Source: Alphaproteobacteria bacterium
GTDB taxonomy: Bacteria > Pseudomonadota > Alphaproteobacteria > Bin95
Direction: 5' to 3'
Length of the DNA stretch: 37,487 bases
NCBI GenBank assembly: GCA_022825195.1
Contig: JAJDYL010000221.1
Coordinates: forward strand, 1 to 37,487
Under the pieces are notes generated by a model. It was not told the origin of the DNA. It saw nothing but the letters and a program-made list of their open reading frames with translations, and did not search any database. A program made the translations under genes and the position numbers. Shown here in pieces: positions 23,443 through 31,302 of the stretch; positions within the stretch are counted from its first letter, which is position 1; each line of letters begins with the position of its first letter.

Positions 23443-24810
23443 ATGCCGCGAACCCTCTTCGACAAGCTCTGGGACAGCCACCGCATCGCCTCGGACGAGA
23501 GCGGGGAGGACCTGCTGTACGTTGACCGGGTCTGCCTGCACGAGCGCACCGGAGGCATTGCGCTGGAGTCGCTCGAAGCGCGGGGCCTGCCCGTCCGGCA
23601 GCCCGGACAGGCCTTCTGCACCATGGACCACGTCGTGGACACCCGTCCCGGCCGGGGCGACCGCACCTCGATACCCGGCGGCGAGGCGTTCATCGCGCGC
23701 ACCCGCCGGGGCGCCCGGGCGTTCGGCATCCGCACATTCGACATCGGCGACGCCGAACAGGGCATCAGCCATGTCGTCAGCGCCGAGCAGGGCATCGCGC
23801 TGCCGGGGCTGAGCCTGGTCTGTCCCGACTCCCACACCTGCACCTTGGGGGCGCTCGGCGCCCTGGCCTTGGGCGTCGGCACCACCGAAGCGGAGCATGC
23901 GCTCGCCACCTCCACGCTCTGGCTTGCCCGGCCCGCCAGCCGGGCAGTCGTCGTGGACGGCGTTCTGGACTCCGGGGCGAGCGCCAAGGACTTGGCGCTC
24001 CACCTCATCGCCGAACACGGCGCGGACGGGGCCGAAGGGGCTGCCGTCGAGTTCCGTGGGTCCGCCGTGCGGGCGCTCGACGTGGAATCGCGCATGACGC
24101 TTTGCAACATGGCCGTCGAATTCGCGGCGGCCACGGCGCTCATCGCGCCCGATGCGAAGGTGTTCGACTACGTCATGGGCCGGGCCCACGCCCCGCCCGA
24201 ACTGCCCCTCGACGACTGGCGGCGGCTGCGCTCCGACGACGGAGCGCGTTTCGAGCGGACCATCCGCATCGACGCCGCCGCGGTCGACGCCCGGGTCACT
24301 TGGGGAACGTCCCCCGCCCAGGGCGCGGGCGTCACCGGCCGCGTGCCCGCGCCGCGGGACGGCGACGCGCAACGCGCCTTGGACTACGCCGGCCTGTCCC
24401 CGGGCGACCTCCTGAGCGAGGTTGCCGTCGACGCCGCCTTCATCGGCTCGTGCACCAACGCCCGGCTTTCCGACTTAAGAAGCGCCGCGGCGGTGCTGAG
24501 GAACCGGCGCGTGGCGCCGGGCGTCGCCGCGATTTGCGTGCCCGCATCGACCCCGGTGAAGCGGGCTGCCGAGGCGGAAGGCCTCGACCGGATTTTCCGC
24601 GAGGCCGGATTCGAGTGGCGGGAGTCGGGCTGCTCCCTTTGCTTTTACGCAGGTGGCGAGGGCTTTGCGCCAGGCCAGCGGGTCATAAGCACCACCAACC
24701 GAAATTTCGAGGGCCGGCAGGGCCCCGGCGTGCGCTCCCACCTCGCCAGCCCCGCCGTTGTTGCCGCATCGGCGATCCGCGGGCGCATCAGCACACCGGG
24801 GATGCTCTGA
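23443..24810 (+). CDS. leuC: 3-isopropylmalate dehydratase large subunit paralogue (LeuC family)
   Basis: This is a 455-residue aconitase-superfamily subunit. It has VDRVCLHERTG, VCPDSHTCTLGALGALALG and the three 4Fe-4S ligands Cys337 in GSCTN, Cys397 and Cys400 in SGCSLCF. The enzyme isomerises a 2-hydroxy acid by dehydration and rehydration. The large frame is open from 23041, but that part lies over the divergent gene; ATG 23443 gives the normal LeuC start MPRTLFDKLWDSH. leuA and leuB are absent nearby, and the gene shares an operator with catabolic genes, so a role outside leucine synthesis, on a related 2-hydroxy dicarboxylate, is likely. Confidence 0.88.
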   Translation: MPRTLFDKLWDSHRIASDESGEDLLYVDRVCLHERTGGIALESLEARGLPVRQPGQAFCTMDHVVDTRPGRGDRTSIPGGEAFIARTRRGARAFGIRTFDIGDAEQGISHVVSAEQGIALPGLSLVCPDSHTCTLGALGALALGVGTTEAEHALATSTLWLARPASRAVVVDGVLDSGASAKDLALHLIAEHGADGAEGAAVEFRGSAVRALDVESRMTLCNMAVEFAAATALIAPDAKVFDYVMGRAHAPPELPLDDWRRLRSDDGARFERTIRIDAAAVDARVTWGTSPAQGAGVTGRVPAPRDGDAQRALDYAGLSPGDLLSEVAVDAAFIGSCTNARLSDLRSAAAVLRNRRVAPGVAAICVPASTPVKRAAEAEGLDRIFREAGFEWRESGCSLCFYAGGEGFAPGQRVISTTNRNFEGRQGPGVRSHLASPAVVAASAIRGRISTPGML

Positions 24811-24812
24811 CC

Positions 24813-25442
24813 ATGGAGCCCTTCACCCGGCACACCGGCGTTGCCGCGCCGCTGCTCAAGGCCAACATCGACACGGACGCGATCATTCCGTCGCGGGAGA
24901 TGCGGCGCGTCTCCCGACACGGGCTGGCCGAGGGGCTGTTCGCCAACTGGCGCTACGCCGATGCCGGGGCGCGGCGGCCCGACCCGACGTTCCTGCTGAA
25001 CCAGCCCGCCTACGCCGGGGCGAGCATCCTGCTTGGCGGCGCCAACTTCGGCTGCGGCTCGTCCCGGGAGCACGCCGTCTGGGCGCTGGCGGAGTTCGGC
25101 ATGCGGGTGGTCGTGGCGCCGAGCTTCGGCGCGATCTTCCAAAAGAACTGCATCGCCAACGGACTGCTGCCCGCAGTCGTTGCCGAAGGCGAGGTGAACG
25201 CGCTCGCCCGGTGGGTCGAATCGGATCCCGCGCGCCACCGGCTTACGGTTGACTTGGTCGAAACCACCATCCACGCCGGAACCGAAAAAACGCCGTTTGC
25301 CATCGCCGAAGCCCACCGGTTCCGGCTGATCGAGGGCCTGGATCCCATCCGCTACACGCTTGAGCGGGCGGACGAGATCGCCGAGTTTGAGGGGGAACGC
25401 TTTGCGGCCCATCCTTGGGTGAGGCTGCCTGAAGGGGCTTAA
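24813..25442 (+). CDS. leuD: 3-isopropylmalate dehydratase small subunit paralogue (LeuD family)
   Basis: This is a 209-residue partner of the LeuC-like subunit, starting 2 nt after its stop. It shows NIDTDAIIPSREMRRV, GLFANWRY, and NFGCGSSREHAVWAL, the swivel-domain loop that binds the substrate carboxylates. Where E. coli LeuD has IIPKQFL, this protein has IIPSREM, a variant of the loop region that contacts the substrate side chain; I have seen this form in LeuD paralogues of other proteobacteria. It supports a substrate somewhat different from isopropylmalate. Confidence 0.88.
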   Translation: MEPFTRHTGVAAPLLKANIDTDAIIPSREMRRVSRHGLAEGLFANWRYADAGARRPDPTFLLNQPAYAGASILLGGANFGCGSSREHAVWALAEFGMRVVVAPSFGAIFQKNCIANGLLPAVVAEGEVNALARWVESDPARHRLTVDLVETTIHAGTEKTPFAIAEAHRFRLIEGLDPIRYTLERADEIAEFEGERFAAHPWVRLPEGA

Positions 25443-25463
25443 GCCATTGCGGGGCGTTCCAGT

Positions 25464-25495
25464 CCCGCGAGCGGGCGGATGGTCCGCCTCGCGGG
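25464..25495. terminator. Bidirectional hairpin between leuD and the MFS gene
   Basis: CCCGCGAG (25464-25471) pairs with CTCGCGGG (25488-25495), and the inner GCGGA (25475-25479) with TCCGC (25483-25487) around a 3-nt loop, leaving a 3-nt bulge on one side. It fills the 64-bp gap between the convergent leuD and transporter genes. Confidence 0.65.
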
Positions 25496-25506
25496 CGGCG
25501 TCCGAA

Positions 25507-26859
25507 TCAACGATCCGCGAGTCCGTCGGCCAGCGCCCGCCGGTACAGGCGCAGGGTGACGGGCGCCAGCAGGAGCACCGGCAGGCCAAACACAGCCGGC
25601 AGAACGGCGATGCTGTAGCGCACCCCGTCGATGCCAAACACCCAGTCGTTCAGCGCGCCGACCAGGGTGGGTCCGAACATCAGCCCGGACAGGCTGATCG
25701 CCATGTAGTAGAGCGCGACGGTCTGCGCGCGGATCCGCGCCGGCACGATGTTGAGCAGCGCGGTGACGCCGGTGGCGGTGATGAAGGCGAATCCGACGTT
25801 GGACAGCGAGAGCACCGCGAACGCCAGCCAGGGATTGTCCAGCAGCGGGCCGATCACCGCCGGGGGCAGTGAGATGCACAGCCCCAGAACGGCGATGCGC
25901 ATGGGCGCATCCTCAAACCCCCGGACCGTGTAGCGGTCCGACAGCCAGCCCGCGAAGTTCACCGACAGCGGCCCCAGCACGATGAGGGTGATGCCGTTGA
26001 CCAGCGCGAACTGCGCCACCGACCACCCGAACGTCCGGTCGAAGGTCACGGCGAGCCAGCCGTGGCTGTAGGCGACGATGGTCATGTAGCAGAAGATGGA
26101 GGCGAAGCTCAAGTACGTCGTGGCGTGGCGGCCGACGTGGGCGAACATGTGCCCGAGATGGGCGTGCGGCTGCTGCGGATCGGCCACGATGCGCCGGGGC
26201 TCCCGCAGCCCGAGAAAGAGCGCCGACAGCAGCAGTCCCGGCAGGCCGACGATCAGAAACGCCAGCTGCCAGGGCGCGACCGGGCCGATGAGCGGCAGCG
26301 TCGTCTGCCCGCTGGCGTTCGCCCAGGCCAGCACGGCCGCCCCCAGCAGGGAGGCCAGGCCCATGCCGAGCGAGATCGCGCTCGAGTACACGGCGATCGG
26401 CTTGCCGCGCCGCTCCTGCGGAAACGAATCGGCGATCATGGACATGGCGCAGGGGCTGAGCGTCGCCTCGCCCACGCCGACGGACATGCGGGCGATGAAC
26501 AGCTGCAGGAAGTTGCGCGCCAGGCCGGAAAGGGCCGTGGCGGCCGACCAGACCGCGATGCCCGCGGCCACGATCCGGGTGCGCCGGCCGCGGTCCGCCA
26601 GGTAGCCGAGCGGCAGCCCCATGGTGGCGTAGAAGATGGCGAAGGCGGGGCCGAGCACCAAGCCGATCTGCAGGTCCGAGAGGCCGAGGTCGCTCTTGAT
26701 GGGATCGATCAGCAGCCCAAGGATGTAGCGGTCCACGAAGGAGACCACGTAGGCGATGGTCAGCAGGCCGACCATGTACCAGGCGTGCGTTGCCCGAGGG
26801 TACTCCCCCGGGGCGGCCTCCCCGGCGTCCGCTGTCGTTGGCGCCGTGTCTGCGGCCAT
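25507..26859 (-). CDS. MFS transporter (spinster-like branch)
   Basis: This is a 450-residue inner-membrane carrier with 12 predicted membrane spans. SFVDRYILGLLIDPIKSDLG and LGYLADRGRRTRIVAAGI carry the MFS loop 2-3 motif (G-x-L-A-D-R-x-G-R-R), and SVGVGEATLSPCAMSMIAD follows in span 4. The branch is common in proteobacterial catabolic loci and usually imports organic acids or other small hydrophobic compounds by proton symport, though export cannot be ruled out. It is the last gene of the DUF1330-VOC-VOC-MFS operon and starts 1 nt after the previous stop. It is probably the uptake system for the island's substrate. Confidence 0.9.
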   Translation of the reverse strand: MAADTAPTTADAGEAAPGEYPRATHAWYMVGLLTIAYVVSFVDRYILGLLIDPIKSDLGLSDLQIGLVLGPAFAIFYATMGLPLGYLADRGRRTRIVAAGIAVWSAATALSGLARNFLQLFIARMSVGVGEATLSPCAMSMIADSFPQERRGKPIAVYSSAISLGMGLASLLGAAVLAWANASGQTTLPLIGPVAPWQLAFLIVGLPGLLLSALFLGLREPRRIVADPQQPHAHLGHMFAHVGRHATTYLSFASIFCYMTIVAYSHGWLAVTFDRTFGWSVAQFALVNGITLIVLGPLSVNFAGWLSDRYTVRGFEDAPMRIAVLGLCISLPPAVIGPLLDNPWLAFAVLSLSNVGFAFITATGVTALLNIVPARIRAQTVALYYMAISLSGLMFGPTLVGALNDWVFGIDGVRYSIAVLPAVFGLPVLLLAPVTLRLYRRALADGLADR

Positions 26860-26860
26860 G

Positions 26861-27307
26861 TCAGTCCTTCTCCTTCGGTACGGTTAGGATGCGGTAGAGC
26901 ACAGTGAGGTTGCCGTCCGCATCGAGAACGCCCACTTCGCGGCCGGTGCGCCCGTCGTGGGTGTGGAGCGCCTCCTCGCGCATCACCTCGAAGCCGCGCG
27001 CCCGCGCTTCCTGCACCACGCCGTCGATGTCGGCGCACTCGAGGACCAGCGCCGCGCGGCGGGGGCTGGCCTGGCGCTGCAGGCCGGGGACCTCGGTGAG
27101 GGCCATGACCCGGGGCTGTCCCGGCAGGCTCAGGACCGCGAACCCGACCTCGGCGGATCGGTCGATGTCGAACACCTCGTGGGAGTAGCCCGCCGCCTGC
27201 GGCGCCTTGGTGAAGGCCACTTCGAATCCGAGGACGTCGCGATAGAAGGACAGGGCGCGCTCCAGGTTCGCGACAAGGTAGTTGGCGCGTTGAAACCGCA
27301 GTGTCAT
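26861..27307 (-). CDS. VOC/glyoxalase-fold protein
   Basis: This is a 148-residue single-VOC protein: FQRANYLVANLERALSFYRD at the start and a paired beta-alpha-beta-beta-beta unit ending in VLDADGNLTVLYRI. In metal-dependent VOC enzymes the last strand usually has Glu where this protein has Val (T-V-L-Y instead of I-E-L-Y), and no His stands in the first strand. It may therefore be metal-free or a binding protein. It lies 19 nt after the second VOC gene and directly before the transporter. Confidence 0.8.
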   Translation of the reverse strand: MTLRFQRANYLVANLERALSFYRDVLGFEVAFTKAPQAAGYSHEVFDIDRSAEVGFAVLSLPGQPRVMALTEVPGLQRQASPRRAALVLECADIDGVVQEARARGFEVMREEALHTHDGRTGREVGVLDADGNLTVLYRILTVPKEKD

Positions 27308-27326
27308 TTCGATTCCCTAAACAGTC

Positions 27327-27833
27327 TCATGGGGCGGGCTCCTCGATGCCGGTGACCTCGTTGCACTCGAGGAAGTGGCCGTCCGGATCGAACAGCGAGA
27401 CCCCGAGCAGGTGCCGGGTCTCGCCGCGGGCGCCGCGCGTTGACCAGGCCCGCGGCCCGGAGTGCAGGCGCGCGCCGACTTCCTCCGCCCGGCGGGCCAA
27501 GGCCGCGGCATCGGCGGTTTCGACGACGAACACGGGCATGCCGTAGGTCACCTCCCGGGGCGGGGGCGGCGCTGGCCATGGCGGGTCGAGCCACTGCAGG
27601 AGGCCGATCATTCCGACCTTCGGGTGGTTGGCCCGCATGATCACGAGGCGGGTCCGGTCGCCGGCCTTGCCGGCGGCCAGGCCATCGCCGTCCAGCACGA
27701 ATTCGGTGTCCATCCAGACCCGCATGCCGAGCACGTGCTCGTAGAACCGCCGGCTCGCCGCCATGTCGCGCACGATGAGCGTCGTGCGCTTGACGATGGC
27801 GCTGTCCGCATCGGCGCCGGCGCTGTCGTCCAT
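27327..27833 (-). CDS. VOC/glyoxalase-fold protein, paralogue of the VOC lipoprotein
   Basis: This is a 168-residue cytosolic VOC protein with KRTTLIVRDMAASRRFYEHV near the N-terminus, RLVIMRANHPKVGMIGLLQW in the middle, and SLFDPDGHFLECNE at the end, where Glu could bind a metal. The same layout (TLIVRD, R-L-V-x-x-x-A-x, G-x-x-G-L) recurs in the lipoprotein at 28244-28906, so the two arose by duplication. The substrate is unknown; VOC enzymes include isomerases, epimerases, dioxygenases and binding proteins. It lies 6 nt downstream of the DUF1330 gene. Confidence 0.8.
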   Translation of the reverse strand: MDDSAGADADSAIVKRTTLIVRDMAASRRFYEHVLGMRVWMDTEFVLDGDGLAAGKAGDRTRLVIMRANHPKVGMIGLLQWLDPPWPAPPPPREVTYGMPVFVVETADAAALARRAEEVGARLHSGPRAWSTRGARGETRHLLGVSLFDPDGHFLECNEVTGIEEPAP

Positions 27834-27839
27834 GCCCGC

Positions 27840-28127
27840 CTACCCCTCGACCAGCAGCACTTGGCAGTCGGCGATTCCCTCCCGGAGCCGGCGCGCCTGC
27901 CCGTACTCGGGAGAGTTCCAGAAGGCCAGCGCGGCGGCCCTGTCGGGCCACTTCGAGATCACCAGCGAACCGCCCGGGTGCTCGCCTTCGAGGACGTCGA
28001 GGCCCGGCGCGCGGACCAGGTACTCGCCGCCGAACCGCTCCGTCAACTCGGCCGCCGCCGCCCCGTAGCCGCTGATGAACCGCTCCCGGTCGGCCAGCTG
28101 CGCAGTGATCACCAAGTAGGCCGCCAA
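27840..28127 (-). CDS. DUF1330 protein (ferredoxin-like fold)
   Basis: This is a 95-residue protein with the family pattern AYLVITAQLADRERFISGYG at the start and GGSLVISKWPDRAAALAFWN followed by SPEYGQARRLREG. DUF1330 is a dimeric alpha-beta barrel of unknown function, related in fold to ABM monooxygenases and EthD-like proteins, and often lies in degradation operons. The start is TTG 28127 behind a G-rich ribosome site. It is the first gene of its operon and begins 26 nt after operator C. Confidence 0.85.
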   Translation of the reverse strand: MAAYLVITAQLADRERFISGYGAAAAELTERFGGEYLVRAPGLDVLEGEHPGGSLVISKWPDRAAALAFWNSPEYGQARRLREGIADCQVLLVEG

Positions 28128-28153
28128 TCCCGCCCCCTCAGGTTCTGAACGTA

Positions 28154-28175
28154 AAAGACATATTAATATATCTTT
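28154..28175. promoter_or_regulatory. Operator C, upstream of the DUF1330-VOC-VOC-MFS operon
   Basis: AAAGACAT-ATTAAT-ATATCTTT is a near-perfect palindrome with one half-site mismatch and matches 20 of 22 consensus bases. It lies 26 nt before the DUF1330 start codon. The gene on its other side ends toward it, so it serves only the minus operon. Confidence 0.75.
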
Positions 28176-28243
28176 AAGTCTTTTGCGCGAAGGCTTGGCA
28201 CGGCGTTGGCGGCACGGGCCGCGCTCTCCGCGCCGGCACGCCG

Positions 28244-28906
28244 TCAGTGAATCGGATCGAGCGGCTGGTTGAACTCCACTAGGAATCCATCGGCATCGTA
28301 GAAGCGGGTGACATTGACCCGGATGATGCTGGTGCCGTCGTAGGACGGGTACTCCGTGTATCTGGGCCCGCCGATGACTTCAACGCCTTCCGTCGCCTCG
28401 ATCTTCGGCCAGCGCTCGTCAAGCTCGGTGGTGTTGAACAGCAGCACCGAGTTCCCCGGCGTGAATCCCTCCCTGCGCACCGGCTTGGCGTGCGCCGGGT
28501 GCTCCGGGTTGTTGTGTTCGTAGTCCACCAGCCCGAGCACGCCAATGAACTCATCGCTGGCTTTGAGGAAGACCAGGCGAATCTGCTGCTCGCGCGCCTC
28601 CGTGGCGTGCGGCCGGCGGATGATGTTGTCGTAGATGACCTCCATGCCGATCGCGTCGCGGTACAGGCGCAGCGACCTCTCGATGTCCCTGACGATCAGC
28701 GTCTGGCGCCTGAGCGTGAGCGGGTGGGAGGCCTCGTGCGATCCGAAGCCGGCTTCGGATCCCGCCTTGCCGTCGTCGTCGGCAACCGGCCCCGTGCAGC
28801 CCGCGACCGCCATCAAACCGGCAGCGCACAGCAGGGCTTGGGTCTGGCGCAGCAGCAGCCGTCCTGCTGAGGACCGAGCCGCCTTGGATTTTCCGCATTC
28901 CGTCAT
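28244..28906 (-). CDS. VOC-fold lipoprotein
   Basis: This is a 220-residue protein with a lipoprotein signal: a basic start, a hydrophobic core (ALLCAAGLMAV) and the lipobox V-A-G-C, with Cys37 lipidated. A short acidic spacer leads to one VOC domain (RRQTLIVRDIERSLRLYRDA through YDADGFLVEFNQ). Thr after the Cys favours the outer membrane. ATG 28906 is used; an upstream in-frame codon at 28942 overlaps the CoA-transferase end. It is a paralogue of the cytosolic VOC at 27327-27833. VOC domains are rarely exported, so it may bind or convert the substrate in the periplasm. Confidence 0.8.
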   Translation of the reverse strand: MTECGKSKAARSSAGRLLLRQTQALLCAAGLMAVAGCTGPVADDDGKAGSEAGFGSHEASHPLTLRRQTLIVRDIERSLRLYRDAIGMEVIYDNIIRRPHATEAREQQIRLVFLKASDEFIGVLGLVDYEHNNPEHPAHAKPVRREGFTPGNSVLLFNTTELDERWPKIEATEGVEVIGGPRYTEYPSYDGTSIIRVNVTRFYDADGFLVEFNQPLDPIH

Positions 28907-28938
28907 TGTCAATCTCCCATTCACTGGCCTAGGCAGGC

Positions 28939-30147
28939 TCAAGCCGCGGCGATCACCCCATCGGCCAGCAGCGCCTCGATCGCCTCCCGCGTGCAGCCCG
29001 AGCGCTCGGCCGCCAAGCGCGAGCCGGCGCCGGCGGCGGGCAGGTCGTGGCGCAGGCCGAGGCGGGCGCCGTTCATTTCCAGCGGCAGCTTGGGCAGCCG
29101 CGCGCGTTCGCCGCGCCGTTCGCCGTCCGTGACGTGGACATCCACCAAGCCGTCCGCCGCCAAGTGCGGATCGTCGAACAGGTCCGAGGGCCGGTTGATT
29201 TCGGCGAAGGGCAGCCCGGCCTGCTCAAGCATGCGCACCGCCCGGTCCCGGGACAGCCCGCCAAACAGGTCAACCAGCGCCGGCAGAAACCGGTCCCGGT
29301 GCTCGGTTCGGCCGTTGTTCGTCGCCAGCGACGGATCGGCGGCCAACTCGTCGAGGGCAAAGTGCTCGCAGAAGGCCCGCCACTGCGTGTCGCTAACCAC
29401 GGCGACGAACAGCTTCTCCCCGTCCGCGCACTCGAACAGGTCATAGACCGCCCAGGCGGAACGCCGCACGGACATCGGCGGCGGCGCTTCGCCGAGGACG
29501 ACCTCCTGGGCCATGTGCTGGCCGACCAAAAACGCCGTGGTCTCGAACAGGGCGCTGGTGACGAGCTGGCCCCGGCCCGTCGTGCGGCGCTGGTTGAGCG
29601 CGGCGAGCACGCCGATCACGCCGAACATGCCCCCGGCGATGTCGACCACCGAGGTGCCCGCCCGCATCGGCCGGTCCGGCAGGCCGGTCATGTAGGCGAG
29701 CCCGCCGAGCATCTGGGTCACCTCGTCGAGGGCGGCGCGCGCCTGGTACGGGCCGCTCAGGAACCCCTTCAGGCTGCAGTATACGAGCCCTTCGTTGCGG
29801 GACGACAGCGCCTCGTAGCCGAAGCCGAGCTTGTCCATGGCGCCCGGCCTGAAGTTCTCGATCAGCACATCGGCGCCATCGACGAGGCGGTGGACGAGTT
29901 CACGGCCCTCGGGGCGCTTGAGGTCCGCGCAAAGGCTGTGCTTGTTGCGGTTGTACATCGCGAAGTAGCCGCCGCCGGAGCCCTTGAGGCGCCGCGTGTT
30001 GTCCCCCCCGGGCGGTTCCACCTTGAGCACGTCGGCCCCGAGGTCCGCGAGGATGACCCCGGCGGCGGGGCCCATGACCATGTGCGAGAACTCGATCACC
30101 TGGAGGCCGGCCAGGGGCAGGGCGTTCGCGTCGGGCGTTCGTTCCAT
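28939..30147 (-). CDS. CaiB/BaiF family (type III) CoA-transferase, second copy
   Basis: This is a 402-residue CoA-transferase: LAGLQVIEFSHMVMGPAAG at the start, LKVEPPGGDNTRRL, NRNKHSLCADLK, and the catalytic Asp141 in ALDEVTQMLGGLAYM. The start ATG 30147 has a perfect GGAGG ribosome site; the frame is open upstream to 30219, but that reaches into operator D. The R-x-L-D-E-V/hydrophobic context differs from the first CoA-transferase of the island, so a different acid is likely. It faces the HMG-CoA-lyase-like gene across operator D and is followed by the VOC lipoprotein. Confidence 0.92.
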   Translation of the reverse strand: MERTPDANALPLAGLQVIEFSHMVMGPAAGVILADLGADVLKVEPPGGDNTRRLKGSGGGYFAMYNRNKHSLCADLKRPEGRELVHRLVDGADVLIENFRPGAMDKLGFGYEALSSRNEGLVYCSLKGFLSGPYQARAALDEVTQMLGGLAYMTGLPDRPMRAGTSVVDIAGGMFGVIGVLAALNQRRTTGRGQLVTSALFETTAFLVGQHMAQEVVLGEAPPPMSVRRSAWAVYDLFECADGEKLFVAVVSDTQWRAFCEHFALDELAADPSLATNNGRTEHRDRFLPALVDLFGGLSRDRAVRMLEQAGLPFAEINRPSDLFDDPHLAADGLVDVHVTDGERRGERARLPKLPLEMNGARLGLRHDLPAAGAGSRLAAERSGCTREAIEALLADGVIAAA

Positions 30148-30211
30148 CCGGTTTCCTCCGCTGCTCCGCCGATGTCCGGCATCGGGCGGGCGCTGGCGAT
30201 TCAGTGCGGGA

Positions 30212-30233
30212 AATGACATTATGATATATCATT
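30212..30233. promoter_or_regulatory. Operator D, divergent promoter of CoA-transferase and lyase genes
   Basis: AATGACAT-TATGAT-ATATCATT matches 19 of 22 consensus bases and contains a perfect 12-bp palindrome, ATGATATATCAT (30221-30232). It lies 64 nt before the CoA-transferase start and 61 nt before the likely lyase start at 30295. Confidence 0.75.
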
Positions 30234-30294
30234 AGTGCATTTCACCAGAACAACGCGGCGTCCGGGCCTGCCGGGCGCCCGGGGGCGGCCCGCC

Positions 30295-31263
30295 GTGGAA
30301 CCATCCAGCCCATCCATCGACATCGAGATCAGCGAGGTCGGCACCCGCGACGGCCTGCAGAGCATTGAGTCGATCCTGCCGACCGAGGCCAAGAAGGCCT
30401 GGATCGCCGCCGAGGCCGCCGCCGGCGTGCCCGAGATCGAAGTGGGCTCCTTCGTGCCGGCCCGCCTGTTGCCACAACTGGCGGACACGGCCGAGCTGGT
30501 GGCCTTCGCCAAGACCCTGCCCGGCCTGAACGTCGCGGTGCTCGTTCCCAACCTTAAGGGCGCGCGCGCCGCGATCGAGAGCGGCGCGGACAAGATGTCG
30601 CTGCCCTTCTCGGTCAGCGAATCCCACAGCCGCGCCAACCTCAAACGCTCCCATGCGCAGGTTTTCGACGAGGTGGCGGCCATCGTGGCCGCCCTCAAGG
30701 AGACGCCGGCCGCAAGGCGGCCGCGGTTCGAGGTCGGCCTGTCCACGGCCTTCGGCTGCACCCTGGAAGGCGCCATTGACGAGGACGCGGTGCTGCGGAT
30801 CGCCGAACGGGCGGTCGAGCTCGGCGCCGACGAAGTCGGCCTCTCCGACACCGCGGGCTACGGCAACCCCGCCCAGGTGCGGCGGCTCACCGACCGGATC
30901 CACGCCGCGGTGGGCAGGGAGCGGATGACCGGGATCCACCTGCACAACACCCGCGGGCAGGGCCTCGCCAACGTCATGGCCGCGCTGGAGGCGGGGCTCA
31001 CCACCATCGACAGCTCGCTCGGCGGCATCGGCGGCTGTCCGTTCGCACCGGGGGCGAGCGGCAACATCGTCACGGAGGACCTCGTCTTCCTGCTCGAATC
31101 CATGGGCCTGAACACCGGGATCGACATCGGCCGGCTGCTCGAGGTGCGGGCGCAGGTGCAGGCGGCCTTGCCGGGCGAGTCCCTCTACGGCTTCCTGGCC
31201 GACGCGGGCCTGCCGAAGGGCTTCGCCTACGCGCGCCCGCCCGCCGGCCCCGCGGCGACGTGA
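30295..31263 (+). CDS. HMG-CoA lyase family protein (DRE-TIM metallolyase)
   Basis: This is a 322-residue TIM-barrel lyase. It has ISEVGTRDGLQ with Arg18 and Asp19, the metal-binding IHLHN with His215 and His217, and IGGCPFAPGASGNIVTED with the catalytic loop Cys248. HMG-CoA lyase splits 3-hydroxy-3-methylglutaryl-CoA into acetyl-CoA and acetoacetate; the relaxed motifs (GTRDG for GPRDG, HLHN for HCHD) suggest a related 3-hydroxyacyl-CoA. GTG 30295 is preferred on homology; GTG 30235 next to the operator would add 20 unlikely residues. The CoA-transferase across the operator could make its substrate. Confidence 0.85.
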   Translation: MEPSSPSIDIEISEVGTRDGLQSIESILPTEAKKAWIAAEAAAGVPEIEVGSFVPARLLPQLADTAELVAFAKTLPGLNVAVLVPNLKGARAAIESGADKMSLPFSVSESHSRANLKRSHAQVFDEVAAIVAALKETPAARRPRFEVGLSTAFGCTLEGAIDEDAVLRIAERAVELGADEVGLSDTAGYGNPAQVRRLTDRIHAAVGRERMTGIHLHNTRGQGLANVMAALEAGLTTIDSSLGGIGGCPFAPGASGNIVTEDLVFLLESMGLNTGIDIGRLLEVRAQVQAALPGESLYGFLADAGLPKGFAYARPPAGPAAT

Positions 31264-31302
31264 CCCGGTTCCCGCACGGCGGCCCCGGGGCTGGCTGAGC
31301 CC

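Noticed and set aside
23443..25442. leuCD as part of a leucine-synthesis operon
   Set aside because: leuA and leuB are absent, and the genes share an operator with catabolic genes; naming reflects family only.
28182..28243. Possible extra small gene between operator C and the VOC lipoprotein
   Set aside because: No open frame with a start and ribosome site; it is the 3' end region of the lipoprotein transcript.
30235..30294. GTG 30235 as start of the HMG-CoA-lyase-like gene
   Set aside because: It would touch operator D and add 20 Arg/Pro/Gly-rich residues not expected in this family; GTG 30295 fits better.
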